Source: JANSYL01 sp965229695 (GTDB taxonomy: Bacteria > Pseudomonadota > Alphaproteobacteria > Rhodobacterales > Rhodobacteraceae). From it: a DNA stretch of 64,000 nt. Shown piece by piece: positions 36,791-45,120 of the stretch. The notes beneath the pieces are model-generated. The model saw only the letters and a list, made by a program, of their open reading frames with translations. It made no database searches and was not told where the DNA came from. Location: assembly GCA_965229695.1 (NCBI GenBank), contig OZ245921.1, positions 1,488,001 through 1,552,000 on the forward strand, written 5' to 3'. How positions within the stretch are numbered: the stretch's first letter is position 1; each line of letters opens with the position of its first letter. A program made the translations under genes and the position numbers.

Positions 36791-37040
36791 CGGAATAGCG
36801 AGCCAATTAACCGGTAAATTTTATCCAGAGATTTAGCAGCGTTTCGCGGCCCGCGGCGCTTCGCATCGCAAACCAATGAACCTGGCGCTTGCGGTACCCA
36901 ATTCAGAAATCTATCATCAAGTGAGTCGGTAAATCGCTGGGTGGAAGGGCGTCATACCGAAAAACGAAACCTGGGGCAGATTTGCCGCCAGCACTCTGAG
37001 TACGAGTGTAGGCGTTTGAAATCGCCTGTTTTTCGAGGTG

Positions 37041-37610
37041 ATGGAACTCATGATAGATTTTGTCGTCGGGCTATTCGCACTTGGATATTTCCTTGTTATT
37101 TCAGCTGCGACAAAACAGCATTTTGCGTCAGAGAAATACCCCCTGGGGATGTATGTAATTTCTGCCCTCTCACTGGTCGGATTGTTTGCTTTCTTGGTTC
37201 ACGCCTATTGGTCAAACCTTAGCAATAGCGTTGCAACGGTCGTCCTAATCTCGGCGGCATTCTTGCTGTTTGGCTGGGCGGCGCGGCATAGCCTCAGAAA
37301 AAATCTATCGCTCGCTTTTGGCAAGGAGGCAAGGATAGACAAAATAATTACCAGCGGCCCGTGGAAGTTTATTAGACATCCGTTCTATTTGTCTTATCTC
37401 GTTTTTTGGCTTGCGTGTATGATCGGAACGCAACACCTCGCATCAGTGTCCGTTTTTATAGCCCTTTTGTTCATTTATTGCTACTCAGCCTTGCTCGAGG
37501 AACGCATTTTGAGGAACGGGCGACACCGCGAGGACTACCTTAGGTATCAAGAAAATGTAGGCTTCTTGCTACCTAAGATACTTCCCAAGTTGAGCACCGT
37601 CCGCTCATGA
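37041..37610 (+). CDS. ICMT/PEMT-like membrane methyltransferase
   Basis: A 189-aa membrane protein with about five helices and the C-terminal isoprenylcysteine-carboxyl-methyltransferase signature: SGPWKFIRHPFYLSYLVFW, then LLEERILRNGRHREDYLRYQ and FLLPKI. These motifs bind SAM. The family methylates carboxyl groups or phospholipids at the membrane. A second ATG at 37050 has GAGGTGATGG upstream and is also possible. It overlaps the acyltransferase gene by 4 bp (ATGA), so both are translated together; the substrate may be the acyl-amino acid made by that enzyme (inference). Confidence 0.75.
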   Translation: MELMIDFVVGLFALGYFLVISAATKQHFASEKYPLGMYVISALSLVGLFAFLVHAYWSNLSNSVATVVLISAAFLLFGWAARHSLRKNLSLAFGKEARIDKIITSGPWKFIRHPFYLSYLVFWLACMIGTQHLASVSVFIALLFIYCYSALLEERILRNGRHREDYLRYQENVGFLLPKILPKLSTVRS

Positions 37611-38242
37611 GATTCGAGGCGTCTGAAGCGCTAACAGCGCGTGATCTCCACGACGTCGGGACCTTTAGGTATCGCTGCTATGCTTCTGAAGGCTTGATTG
37701 GGGCCCGTGCCGACGAAACCTTTCTTGACGAATACGACTTTGCAGATTCAGCAAAAGTGCTGATGATAAAACTACGCGGCCAAATCGTTGGGACAATCCG
37801 CCTACACCTATTGGATGCAAGCAGCGCAAAGTCTGCGACCATGGTGGCATTCAACGACATGCTAACGCCAAAGATCGACAAAGGATTGAAGATTGTGGAC
37901 GGTGCCCGTTTCGCAGTGGAACCAGGGCTCGGTGCTCTGAGGTTTTCAATTGCGCGCCATACATTGCGCCTATACTCGCATTTCGCCGATGCTAATCGGG
38001 CAGACTATGGCGTGGCCGCAGTAAGCTGTGACCGCCTCAAGTTCTATAAGCGCTTGTTTGGCTTTTCGCAGATATCCACGCCGCGAAAGTATGGACAGCT
38101 CAACAAGAAACTTGCGCTAATAGGTGTTGATTTATGCGGGTCCACGAGGCTCGGCGCATACAACTTGGGCCGAAACGCCCGGGACAGAATTGCGGGCGTG
38201 AACCTGGGCGAAAGAGCTAGAGAACTCAAGCAAATTAGTTGA
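37607..38242 (+). CDS. FeeM/LuxI-like N-acyl amino acid synthase
   Basis: A 211-aa GNAT-fold protein whose layout matches FeeM-type N-acyl amino acid synthases, cousins of LuxI. It has an N-terminal RYRCYASEGLI with conserved aromatic and charged residues, then FLDEYDFADSAKVLMIKLRGQIVGTIRL, a central ARFAVEPGLG strand, and YGVAAVSCDRLKFYKRLFGF near the C-terminus. FeeM transfers a fatty acyl chain from ACP to an amino acid. No ACP gene or luxR homologue is adjacent. Coupled by overlap to the methyltransferase gene. Confidence 0.68.
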   Translation: MRFEASEALTARDLHDVGTFRYRCYASEGLIGARADETFLDEYDFADSAKVLMIKLRGQIVGTIRLHLLDASSAKSATMVAFNDMLTPKIDKGLKIVDGARFAVEPGLGALRFSIARHTLRLYSHFADANRADYGVAAVSCDRLKFYKRLFGFSQISTPRKYGQLNKKLALIGVDLCGSTRLGAYNLGRNARDRIAGVNLGERARELKQIS

Positions 38243-38342
38243 TCACAAAGTGCACCGTACCCAAACAAATGGTGGCTTTCAGGAAGCAGGAACGAGGATT
38301 TCATGCTTGGCATCGGAGTCCTACTTGTTTAAGGGAGTAACA

Positions 38343-38726
38343 ATGTCTCAGCTTGAGGCGATCATGCATGTCGATGACGACGCAGACATATTGGAAATAA
38401 CAAGAATCGCACTTTCTGTGCTTGATCAGTTCACACTTCACCAGTTCGATTCTGGACCAAAGGCCCTGGAAGCACTTGGCGATGTTTCGCCCGACTTGCT
38501 ACTACTTGATCTGATGATGCCAGACATGACCGGCAAGGATTTGTGGGGCGCCATCAAGAACCGAGACCCTATCGATCATCCGCCAGCGGTCTTCATGACT
38601 GCCGCAGCTGAGGATGCGATGAGAGAAGAATTGATCGCGGAAGGCGCTCTTGGTGTCATCGCGAAACCCTTTGACCCTACAACACTAGGCAACCAGCTCC
38701 GTAGTATCTGGGCCGAACGCAGCTAG
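38343..38726 (+). CDS. single-domain response regulator (CheY-like)
   Basis: A 127-aa receiver with acidic pocket DDDAD, phospho-acceptor Asp56 (LLLLDLMMPDMTG), switch Thr (VFMTAAAED) and Lys (VIAKPFDP). There is no output domain. AAGGGAG precedes the ATG. Transcribed in line with the kinase and synthase genes, 100 bp after the latter, so it is probably phosphorylated by the kinase at 35438-36790. Confidence 0.9.
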   Translation: MSQLEAIMHVDDDADILEITRIALSVLDQFTLHQFDSGPKALEALGDVSPDLLLLDLMMPDMTGKDLWGAIKNRDPIDHPPAVFMTAAAEDAMREELIAEGALGVIAKPFDPTTLGNQLRSIWAERS

Positions 38727-38858
38727 AGACTCTTAATTGTGCCCTCAGCGAGTGTTAAGAACCGTCACCGCGCTTTGTTGCTGACGAGGCCGACCCGTAA
38801 ACCGGCCTAGGTGTGATCGATGGCGATTCAATTCCCATCGGATTGAGCGCCTGCTCGA

Positions 38859-40355
38859 TTAACTGTTTCGCTCCAACCCATCGAACACCCGCATCACCTC
38901 AATACTTGGCCGTGCGTGCGACACCCTTGGGGTCGAGGTGATCGGGCTGGTAATTCTATAGAGTTCGCGCTGGCCCGCTCTCAGGGTATCACGGAGTTCT
39001 TGGATGGCTGTCTCATTTTCTTGACAGGCCTGGTAATGCTCAGATTGGAGCGGCGCAAAGCAGTTTCGAACCTGTTCCTCCCGATCTCTGGCGGCCAAAT
39101 GCCCATACGTTTTTATGACGGTCAGTGTGTTGGCATGGCCCAATTGTTTCGCGACAGTATCAAGGAAAGCCCCCTGTCGAAGCAGTTCGCTGGCGTAGGT
39201 GTGCCGAAGGCCGTGGAATACGAACTCACTCGGCAAGCCCGCGCGTGCAACGGCTCGGCGGAACATGCGGCTGTGCTGCTTTTTCCATGGTAGGCCCGCC
39301 GGGGATCGGAAGACCAAATCATTCGGAGCCTTTCCATGGCACTCCTGTAAGAAAAACCGCATGCCTTCATCCGGCAGGTAAACAAATCTGGGCGGGCTCC
39401 GCTTAACAGCTGCAATCGATACCCCAAAGCCTTCTCGCGCGACATCACTCACCCGGAGTGTCGCAAGTTCTCCAACGCGGCATCCGGTGTAGAGGCCGCC
39501 GAGCACCAGTTTACGAAGCGCTGGCTCGCAGCTGGCGATCAGGTGCCTGCATTCCTCGCGCGACAGGAATATCGTTCTCGGTTGATGCACGACAGAAACG
39601 CGGTTCAAACATTTCCACGACCGTTCAGATTCCAGATGGCCATTCTCCCACGCATAACGAAAGGCCATTCGCAGTATCGTCACGAGCGAGTTGAATGTGC
39701 GTTTTCGGCGGCGCAGATCATCACTGTTGAGCTCCGCCTGACCGTCTGATGCATCAAGCACCTGAAAGCCCCGTCTAGGTGGCCTGCTCACGACTGCCGA
39801 CGCCACCTTCTGCAGGCTCTGCCCGTTGAACTCCTCAATCGGTATCCAAGAAATCAAAGGCACCAGATGGTAGTTGATCAACACAAGGTTATTGTAGTGG
39901 CCACCCTCCGAACGCGCAAACTTTGACCATTTCAAGTAATCTGCCAAAGCGTGCCCAACGGTGTAGACGTCCCCGATAGGGCAGATTGATAACTCACTCA
40001 TCTTCTTTCGATGTTTCGGATGGTGCGCCTCGGCCCCTACATCGCCGGTCATGAACCACTCGACGGCGCGCTTAACCGCCAAATCGTAGGGCACCGCCTT
40101 TCGATCTCCCGGCATAGCCGGTCCGAGGCACCGCTGAATGTACTTGTCGCCTTGGGTAAGGCTGCGTGCCATCCAATTGCAGGTTGTGGCATCGGGTCTA
40201 TGAAGACCAAAGTGCCGGCCTACCATTATCCTGTGCCAATGCGGCGTCGGGCGCATGCGTGCCGAGCGCACATGTGCAGGTTGGCTAAATGGGCAGTCCT
40301 GAAACCCATGCAAAAGTTGAGTTTCGGTGACCTTCTCCAAGAACCGCCGCTTCAT
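38859..40355 (-). CDS. tyrosine recombinase (phage-integrase family), paralogue A
   Basis: A 498-aa integrase with an N-terminal SAM-like arm/core-binding part and a C-terminal catalytic domain: GGLYTGCRVGELATL (Arg), FVFHGLRHTYASELL (His-x-x-Arg), KQLGHANTLTVIKTYGHL (His and nucleophile Tyr). GGGGAGAC precedes the ATG. It is clearly paralogous to the integrase at 41824-43245, with near-identical motif blocks. No att sites were found. Confidence 0.9.
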   Translation of the reverse strand: MKRRFLEKVTETQLLHGFQDCPFSQPAHVRSARMRPTPHWHRIMVGRHFGLHRPDATTCNWMARSLTQGDKYIQRCLGPAMPGDRKAVPYDLAVKRAVEWFMTGDVGAEAHHPKHRKKMSELSICPIGDVYTVGHALADYLKWSKFARSEGGHYNNLVLINYHLVPLISWIPIEEFNGQSLQKVASAVVSRPPRRGFQVLDASDGQAELNSDDLRRRKRTFNSLVTILRMAFRYAWENGHLESERSWKCLNRVSVVHQPRTIFLSREECRHLIASCEPALRKLVLGGLYTGCRVGELATLRVSDVAREGFGVSIAAVKRSPPRFVYLPDEGMRFFLQECHGKAPNDLVFRSPAGLPWKKQHSRMFRRAVARAGLPSEFVFHGLRHTYASELLRQGAFLDTVAKQLGHANTLTVIKTYGHLAARDREEQVRNCFAPLQSEHYQACQENETAIQELRDTLRAGQRELYRITSPITSTPRVSHARPSIEVMRVFDGLERNS

Positions 40356-40440
40356 TTTCGTCTCCCCAGTTTGCCTTCGGGGAGATCATAGGCTGCTAGG
40401 GCCTCAACACTGTTCTTTCACGCGCCTGACCGAGCTTGCT

Positions 40441-41271
40441 TCAGCTCGCAGAGATGGTTGCGAGGTAGCTCTCGAATGCATCGGGGTAATCAATGGCAAA
40501 GGAGTTTCGCAGGCTTTCATGAGCGGGGCCGCTTTCCAGATACCCTGAAGGAGCAGCACCAACGCCACTCACGTTTGTTCCATGAATAAGCCGGAGGAAT
40601 GCAAATTCTTGCTCAACAGTCTCGACGTCCAGCTTCTTAGCCACGTCGCGGTGAGGTCCGAGTTGGAACACTGACAGATACTTGTCAACGACATCGACTT
40701 CATCAGCGAGTGCAACCATAGCCAAACCCGCACCACTGCAAGGCCTCGGATCACGGCGATATCGGACGTTGCCGTCGGTGATAACCTCCAAGCCGGGTGC
40801 CATCGTGACCACACCGCTCTTTGCAGCCACACGCATCTTTTCGCGCAGGAGCGCCACGTAGTCTTGGCTCAAAGCATCATCATCATCGATCCGAAAGGTC
40901 ACCCACCGCTCGTTTTGCTCCAATGACACCCGTCGCATTGCCATCCTGCAAGCGCGCTTGAGTATGTGCGCCGGATCAATCTCGACAATAAACGAGAATG
41001 GAAAACGCGCCGCGATAGCCTTCAGCCGTTTCGCAAATGCTCTAGGCAGGTTCGAAGAGGTCAGGATCGCTAGCTTAAAGCTTTGATCCGATTGATTTCG
41101 CAACGACGGAAGCAGCACATTTTCGAGCAACGAAAGCCGCTGGTTGAGGTGGCTTTCGTTGAAGATAATGGCTTCACGTTCCGCGCGATTATATCGCAGC
41201 AAAGCCGGGAAGCCGCGGGGCGTGTCCAGGACCATGCAGAACCGGACGAGACCCAATATGTCAGTCTTCAT
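40441..41271 (-). CDS. putative rhamnosyltransferase-family glycosyltransferase
   Basis: A 276-aa protein matching the putative rhamnosyl transferase family (GT-A-like): N-terminal LGLVRFCMVLDTP, then RLSLLENVLLPSLRNQSDQSFKLAILTSS and the acidic FRIDDDDALSQDYV, the nucleotide-sugar/metal site. Members are common in Rhodobacteraceae cell-surface and cargo loci. Its start overlaps the 68-aa gene by about 11 bp, so the two are cotranscribed. It lies between two paralogous integrases, as if it were cargo. Confidence 0.78.
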   Translation of the reverse strand: MKTDILGLVRFCMVLDTPRGFPALLRYNRAEREAIIFNESHLNQRLSLLENVLLPSLRNQSDQSFKLAILTSSNLPRAFAKRLKAIAARFPFSFIVEIDPAHILKRACRMAMRRVSLEQNERWVTFRIDDDDALSQDYVALLREKMRVAAKSGVVTMAPGLEVITDGNVRYRRDPRPCSGAGLAMVALADEVDVVDKYLSVFQLGPHRDVAKKLDVETVEQEFAFLRLIHGTNVSGVGAAPSGYLESGPAHESLRNSFAIDYPDAFESYLATISAS

Positions 41272-41467
41272 CTTGCCCCTCGCCAGTTGCTTTCAATTTC
41301 TCATTAGTGCCATCGCGAGAGCCGATGGCAATCGGTTCGCTTGTGCGATCTAGAACCTGGTTCGAATACAATGCCAACACTCTGTTGGTGGGTCCGAACC
41401 TCTCGACGTAGTCCAACAGCGCGTCTTCCAGCGCGAGATACTTTTCGGCGTTCAAGGTGTTATGCAT
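41261..41467 (-). CDS. small protein (68 aa) upstream of the glycosyltransferase
   Basis: A 68-aa acidic, helical protein starting MHNTLNAEKYLALEDALLDY. A strong ribosome-binding site AAGGAGG lies 7-13 nt before the ATG, but site and start codon are inside a perfect hairpin (41455-41501). It overlaps the glycosyltransferase start, so translation of the two is probably coupled. Family unknown. Confidence 0.62.
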   Translation of the reverse strand: MHNTLNAEKYLALEDALLDYVERFGPTNRVLALYSNQVLDRTSEPIAIGSRDGTNEKLKATGEGQDED

Positions 41468-41501
41468 GGCAACCTCCTTGAGTTAGCCATGCATAACACC
41501 T
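41455..41501 (-). promoter_or_regulatory. perfect 16-bp inverted repeat enclosing the ribosome-binding site
   Basis: AGGTGTTATGCATGGC (41455-41470) and its exact complement (41486-41501) flank a 15-nt loop that, in the minus-strand mRNA, reads TAACTCAAGGAGGTT. The start codon of the 68-aa gene lies in the 3' stem arm and the Shine-Dalgarno sequence in the loop. An RNA hairpin controlling translation, or a dyad operator, would look like this. Confidence 0.75.
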
Positions 41502-41823
41502 GACTCCTTAACCAAGCGTTAACGCCGCCTGTCCCCGCATCAGTGCAACAGGCCAGGCTGATCGCTGTGAGCCAATCGGAAAGCAACGGCGCATTTGAAG
41601 CGTAGATGGGCGAACAAAGCAGCGCCCTAAGCAAAGCCAATGTACCATGATCGCGGGACAGAGTTTCGAGATGATTGTGAGTGTTTCGCTGTAGTCTTAA
41701 CGAATGGCATGTTCTCAGATCGGTTTGCTACCTTGCGCTGATCGCCAGGTTCCCGCTTTGTCCGGCGCATTGCGGCGTTCACTTCTCAACGACAACGACA
41801 ACGACAACCGTTGACTGCCGGAA
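41502..41823. other. intergenic, short GACAAC tandem repeat
   Basis: The only structure noticed is (GACAAC)x3 at 41791-41808, ahead of the stop of the second integrase. No supported gene. Confidence 0.5.
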
Positions 41824-43245
41824 TTATCTAAGCTCTTCCTCCCGCTGTCGTAGCAAGCTCACTAGCTTACCAGATGCCTTGCTCCGATTCTTTCTCGGCC
41901 AGGACCATTGAGGCTCTGTCTTACTTTGCAATGTGTCTCGCAGACGTTGCAGCCTCAAATCCCTTCTCGCTTTCTGAAGTGGTGCAAATCGACGAGAGAT
42001 CTCGCTCTCAAGGCCATCGCAGCATAGGTGACCATAAGTCCGACTGACAGTGTCGGTATTGGAATGGCCGAGCTGTTTGGCAATCATTGCTAGCGGCGTT
42101 CCTGCCTGCACTAACTGGCTTGCATATGTGTGCCGAAGACCATGAAATACGAAGGCTTCGGGCAAACCGGCACGTCGCACGGCCTCCTTGAACAGATGCT
42201 TATGGGATCCAATCCAAGACCGTCCGGAGGCCATTCTGAAGACGAGGTCCTCGTCATCTAAAGCTTCGGCTTGGTCTAAAAAGAATGTCATGCCTTCATT
42301 CGGGAGCACGACATACCGCCCGCGATAGCTCTTCATGGGCGCAACGTAGATGCCAAACACGTGGCTACCAACGTCTCGTGCTTTAAGCCGGGCGAGCTCA
42401 GATACTCGGCAACCGGAATACAGAGCACCTTGGACCAATAAAGCTAGGTCTGGCCGACAGGAGGCAATCAAGCGTTTTGCTTGGGCACGCGTCAAAAAGA
42501 ATTGTCGCGGCGTATCGGCGTGCGGTACTCTCCGAAGACGCCGCCAATACAACTCACTATCGACGTCGCCGTTTTCCCAAGACATCTCTATTGCAGTTCG
42601 GAGAATGCCGATCACTGTGTTGAGGGTCTTTTTCCTCTTACGAAGTCGTTCATGATCAAGGAGTTCGAGGCGAACTCGCGCCCCTTCGCGCCCTCGACCT
42701 CGTTTCGGTGCAGTCTCAAGAACATCTATACAGAAGGCTGTGAACACCGATTGGCTGAGCTCTTCTACCGGCAAACGGCCGAGACGAGGGATGATGTGAT
42801 GATTGATGAGCGACAGCGTAGTTTCGAAGTATGATCTCGCGGCTGCGATGCGCTTCCATTCCACGAAGGCGTGCATCGCATCACCTACCGTGAAGCGCGC
42901 TCCCGTTCTCGAGTAGTTCAGCTTGGTGTTGACGCCTGCTGGGTACTTTTCGGACGCAATTGCCAATATCTCCGGCTGGTTGAACCAGTCGTTGGCGAGA
43001 GCCAACGCTTGCTTGTAGTTGAGGCCATCGACTTGACTTAGAAAATGTGACCCAAGTCTTGTTTGCCTATAACCGCCATCCAAACGGCGAACTCGGGCCA
43101 TCCACATTAGTTTGCCAGAAGGGGGTTTGTGCAAACCAATGTGGCGACAGAACTCCAGGATGTTCCAGTAAGGGCTATTTCTGGCCCGAAGCGCCTTAAC
43201 GTTTTCCTCGCAGGACAGGGAGGGCGCATGTGCTGTTTTTCGCAT
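41824..43245 (-). CDS. tyrosine recombinase (phage-integrase family), paralogue B
   Basis: A 473-aa integrase from ATG 43243-43245 (MRKTAHAP), with GGAG upstream; the frame extends 16 codons further. Catalytic motifs: GALYSGCRVSELARL, FVFHGLRHTYASQLV and KQLGHSNTDTVSRTYGHL. N-terminal domain resembles that of paralogue A (CRHIGLHKPPSGKLMWMARVRRLDGGY). Two such recombinases in the same orientation about 1.5 kb apart suggest a two-integrase element or a tandem insertion. Confidence 0.9.
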   Translation of the reverse strand: MRKTAHAPSLSCEENVKALRARNSPYWNILEFCRHIGLHKPPSGKLMWMARVRRLDGGYRQTRLGSHFLSQVDGLNYKQALALANDWFNQPEILAIASEKYPAGVNTKLNYSRTGARFTVGDAMHAFVEWKRIAAARSYFETTLSLINHHIIPRLGRLPVEELSQSVFTAFCIDVLETAPKRGRGREGARVRLELLDHERLRKRKKTLNTVIGILRTAIEMSWENGDVDSELYWRRLRRVPHADTPRQFFLTRAQAKRLIASCRPDLALLVQGALYSGCRVSELARLKARDVGSHVFGIYVAPMKSYRGRYVVLPNEGMTFFLDQAEALDDEDLVFRMASGRSWIGSHKHLFKEAVRRAGLPEAFVFHGLRHTYASQLVQAGTPLAMIAKQLGHSNTDTVSRTYGHLCCDGLESEISRRFAPLQKARRDLRLQRLRDTLQSKTEPQWSWPRKNRSKASGKLVSLLRQREEELR

Positions 43246-43390
43246 GTCTTTGTTGCTCCGTCGGCTTGCACCAGGCAAGTGTCGCTGACGCACTCAACAG
43301 CGCGATGACAGATGGACCTTGTCCACCGAAACAAACGCCACTTTCAGGTAAGCTCCTGTGCGGCATAGTGTGACAGCCTGGATAGCGGAA

Positions 43391-43490
43391 ATGAGCCCAA
43401 ACCGGACGATAGCTGCAGCCTGACCTCAAAGTCCGCTTTGGGGTGCGCAATGCCGCACGTACAGCAAAGCTGAACTTCCGCTTTGGGCCG
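43391..43490. repeat. intergenic repeat copies (CCGCTTTGGG type)
   Basis: Related segments: GTCCGCTTTGGGG at 43431-43443, TTCCGCTTTGGGCCG at 43475-43489, and an inverted AGCCCAAACCGGAC near 43394. They match the dispersed family elsewhere in the window. The rest of 43246-43771 shows no gene that I can support. Confidence 0.5.
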
Positions 43491-43771
43491 TGAGTCGCGC
43501 TCGCTTTAGTGCCGGGGTGCTGCACCGCATCGTAGGTCTGATAAGAGCCTTAACTCTCCTATGAATTTCCGAACGTGTTACGCTGCTGCAATGAACATAT
43601 ATGCATCCTCGCTGGATGACGAAACGTAAATCTATTGCAACATCTGACAGCATAGCTGGAGTGATTTGCAAACGTCGTCTACGGCTCGCGATTGAGGAGT
43701 TCAGCGAAGACTTCTAGCAGAATCGTTTTCTGTATGAACATGATCGTTTGCGAATTGGCGGGAGTGTTGAC

Positions 43772-44413
43772 ATGCCGAACTCTAGGCGGGCGGCGTACAT
43801 CAACAGAGCGGCTCGGAAATTGACTGGTTGGCGCTGGGTACCGACATTTTTGGTAACCATCGCTTTGGTTGGGTGCCAACCCGTTAGCACCACCGACCGC
43901 GAAGCTGCAATTCAATCGGTGCAACCTGTCTCGGTACAAAGTCGTATCTCTGGCCGGACTGTGCGCTTCTACGACGGTTTGCACGGAACTCAATTTGAGT
44001 ATTTCGCGCCAAGCGGGTCAGCCTACCTTTGGTATGCTGGAAATAGCCGAGCTGTTGTAGGGTCTTGGCGCGTACGTTCTTCAATCAACTTCGTAAGCGA
44101 GACTTGTTTCACCTACCCCCCAACGAGCTTCAATCCCGTCACAGGCGCATCTGGCGGGCGTGAAAGCTGCCGACCGTCCTTTTCTCTTCTTGGGAGTGCA
44201 ATAGAATACGTTGAGGGTGACCCACTGCACCTCTCCTCTGGCCAGGTGCCCGGAATATTGCCGCCCCGGTCCAATATCAGGTTCTCTGATTTGCGCTCGC
44301 GGTTTGGCTTGCCCGGATTGACCGGCCTTCAAGCCAATTGGCAAGTTAGAAACGCGCCCGGACAAGTCAACCCATCCAGTATTCCAAGAGGATTGCCTGA
44401 AAATCAACGTTGA
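43772..44413 (+). CDS. putative lipoprotein (213 aa)
   Basis: From ATG 43772-43774 (GGGAG upstream), the protein has a long positively charged N-terminus, a hydrophobic helix and a lipobox (TIALVGC) at about residue 36, so it should be lipid-anchored. The mature part includes TVRFYDGLHGTQFEYFAPSGSAYLWYAG and VGSWRVRSSINFVSETCFTYP, a small beta-type domain with Cys residues. It resembles uncharacterised Rhodobacteraceae lipoproteins; function unknown. It stands alone. Confidence 0.62.
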   Translation: MPNSRRAAYINRAARKLTGWRWVPTFLVTIALVGCQPVSTTDREAAIQSVQPVSVQSRISGRTVRFYDGLHGTQFEYFAPSGSAYLWYAGNSRAVVGSWRVRSSINFVSETCFTYPPTSFNPVTGASGGRESCRPSFSLLGSAIEYVEGDPLHLSSGQVPGILPPRSNIRFSDLRSRFGLPGLTGLQANWQVRNAPGQVNPSSIPRGLPENQR

Positions 44414-44621
44414 GTCGTTTTTTCGAATGACGTCATTGAACCTTAGTTCACAGATTGTAGGCGCACATAGCAGTTAGATCAGCATGACTGTTTGAGATCT
44501 ACACTCAGAAAAGAAGCAAGCTCCTTAGCTGCGTGTATTCGTAGCCCTAGAACCGAGATTGCGACGAAAGGCAGCAAAGTCCCGCAGTGCAGACATCCGA
44601 ACACTTTCAGTGTTCGCAGCG

Positions 44622-44692
44622 GCAGCGAATGGCGGCTTCGCGGGCTGCGACCGCAGCAACAAAAAGAGTAGCTGAACGGCAGGTTTGGGCCG
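44622..44692. repeat. intergenic repeat unit (GCAGCGAATGGC ... GGCAGGTTTGGGCCG)
   Basis: GCAGCGAATGGCGGCTTCG (44622-44640) is followed about 30 bp later by GAACGGCAGGTTTGGGCCG. The same two-part layout recurs at 55266-55335. Not coding. Confidence 0.55.
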
Positions 44693-44849
44693 ATAGGCCT
44701 TTGCCACGAGTGCAGCGAGGTATCTCGGATTTGACTGGCGCAGTCTTTCAAAATCTTGGTCGCCGTCGGAGGCCTTCATGGTTCTGAACTCGCGACCGCG
44801 CCTTCCTTGAAGCTGACAAGCTGGCGATCAATGCGGCGCAGGCCGGGAG

Positions 44850-44940
44850 CGCATTTTTCCAGATTCAGAGGACGTTGTTGAAGAAACGAGGTCGAAAGAA
44901 GACACGCGACACTGAAGCGACTAACGATCGGGTTTAGCAA
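44850..44940 (+). repeat. approx. 90-bp repeat, copy 1
   Basis: This stretch is repeated at about 49793-49883, with a 24-bp identical core (44875-44898, containing GAAGAAACGAGGTC) and clear similarity on both sides (ATTTTTC before, GCGACTAAC.ATCGGGT after). It lies upstream of an alpha/beta hydrolase gene. The rest of 44414-45120 shows no gene. Confidence 0.6.
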
Positions 44941-45120
44941 CGCCAAAAGGACGCTCGGACCCGTACATCGAAGGAGCATAGAACCGAAAAACCGTCACTC
45001 CGAAACCATAGGCGCTGATGGAATTTCAAAAGTATCCGACTCTAAATCGCTGCTGAGATCGAAAGAAATTCACCACGGCGCCGCCAAGTACAACAGGCCG
45101 TCGCAATGGAGGACAACCAT

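Noticed and set aside
37010..37033. AGGCG/CGCCT hairpin followed by TTTTT just before the methyltransferase gene
   Set aside because: The stem is only 5 bp and AT-rich in the loop; too weak to call a terminator or attenuator.
41791..41808. (GACAAC)x3 as a possible CRISPR or phase-variable repeat
   Set aside because: Three short units outside any gene, no spacers; not a CRISPR and unlikely to be functional.
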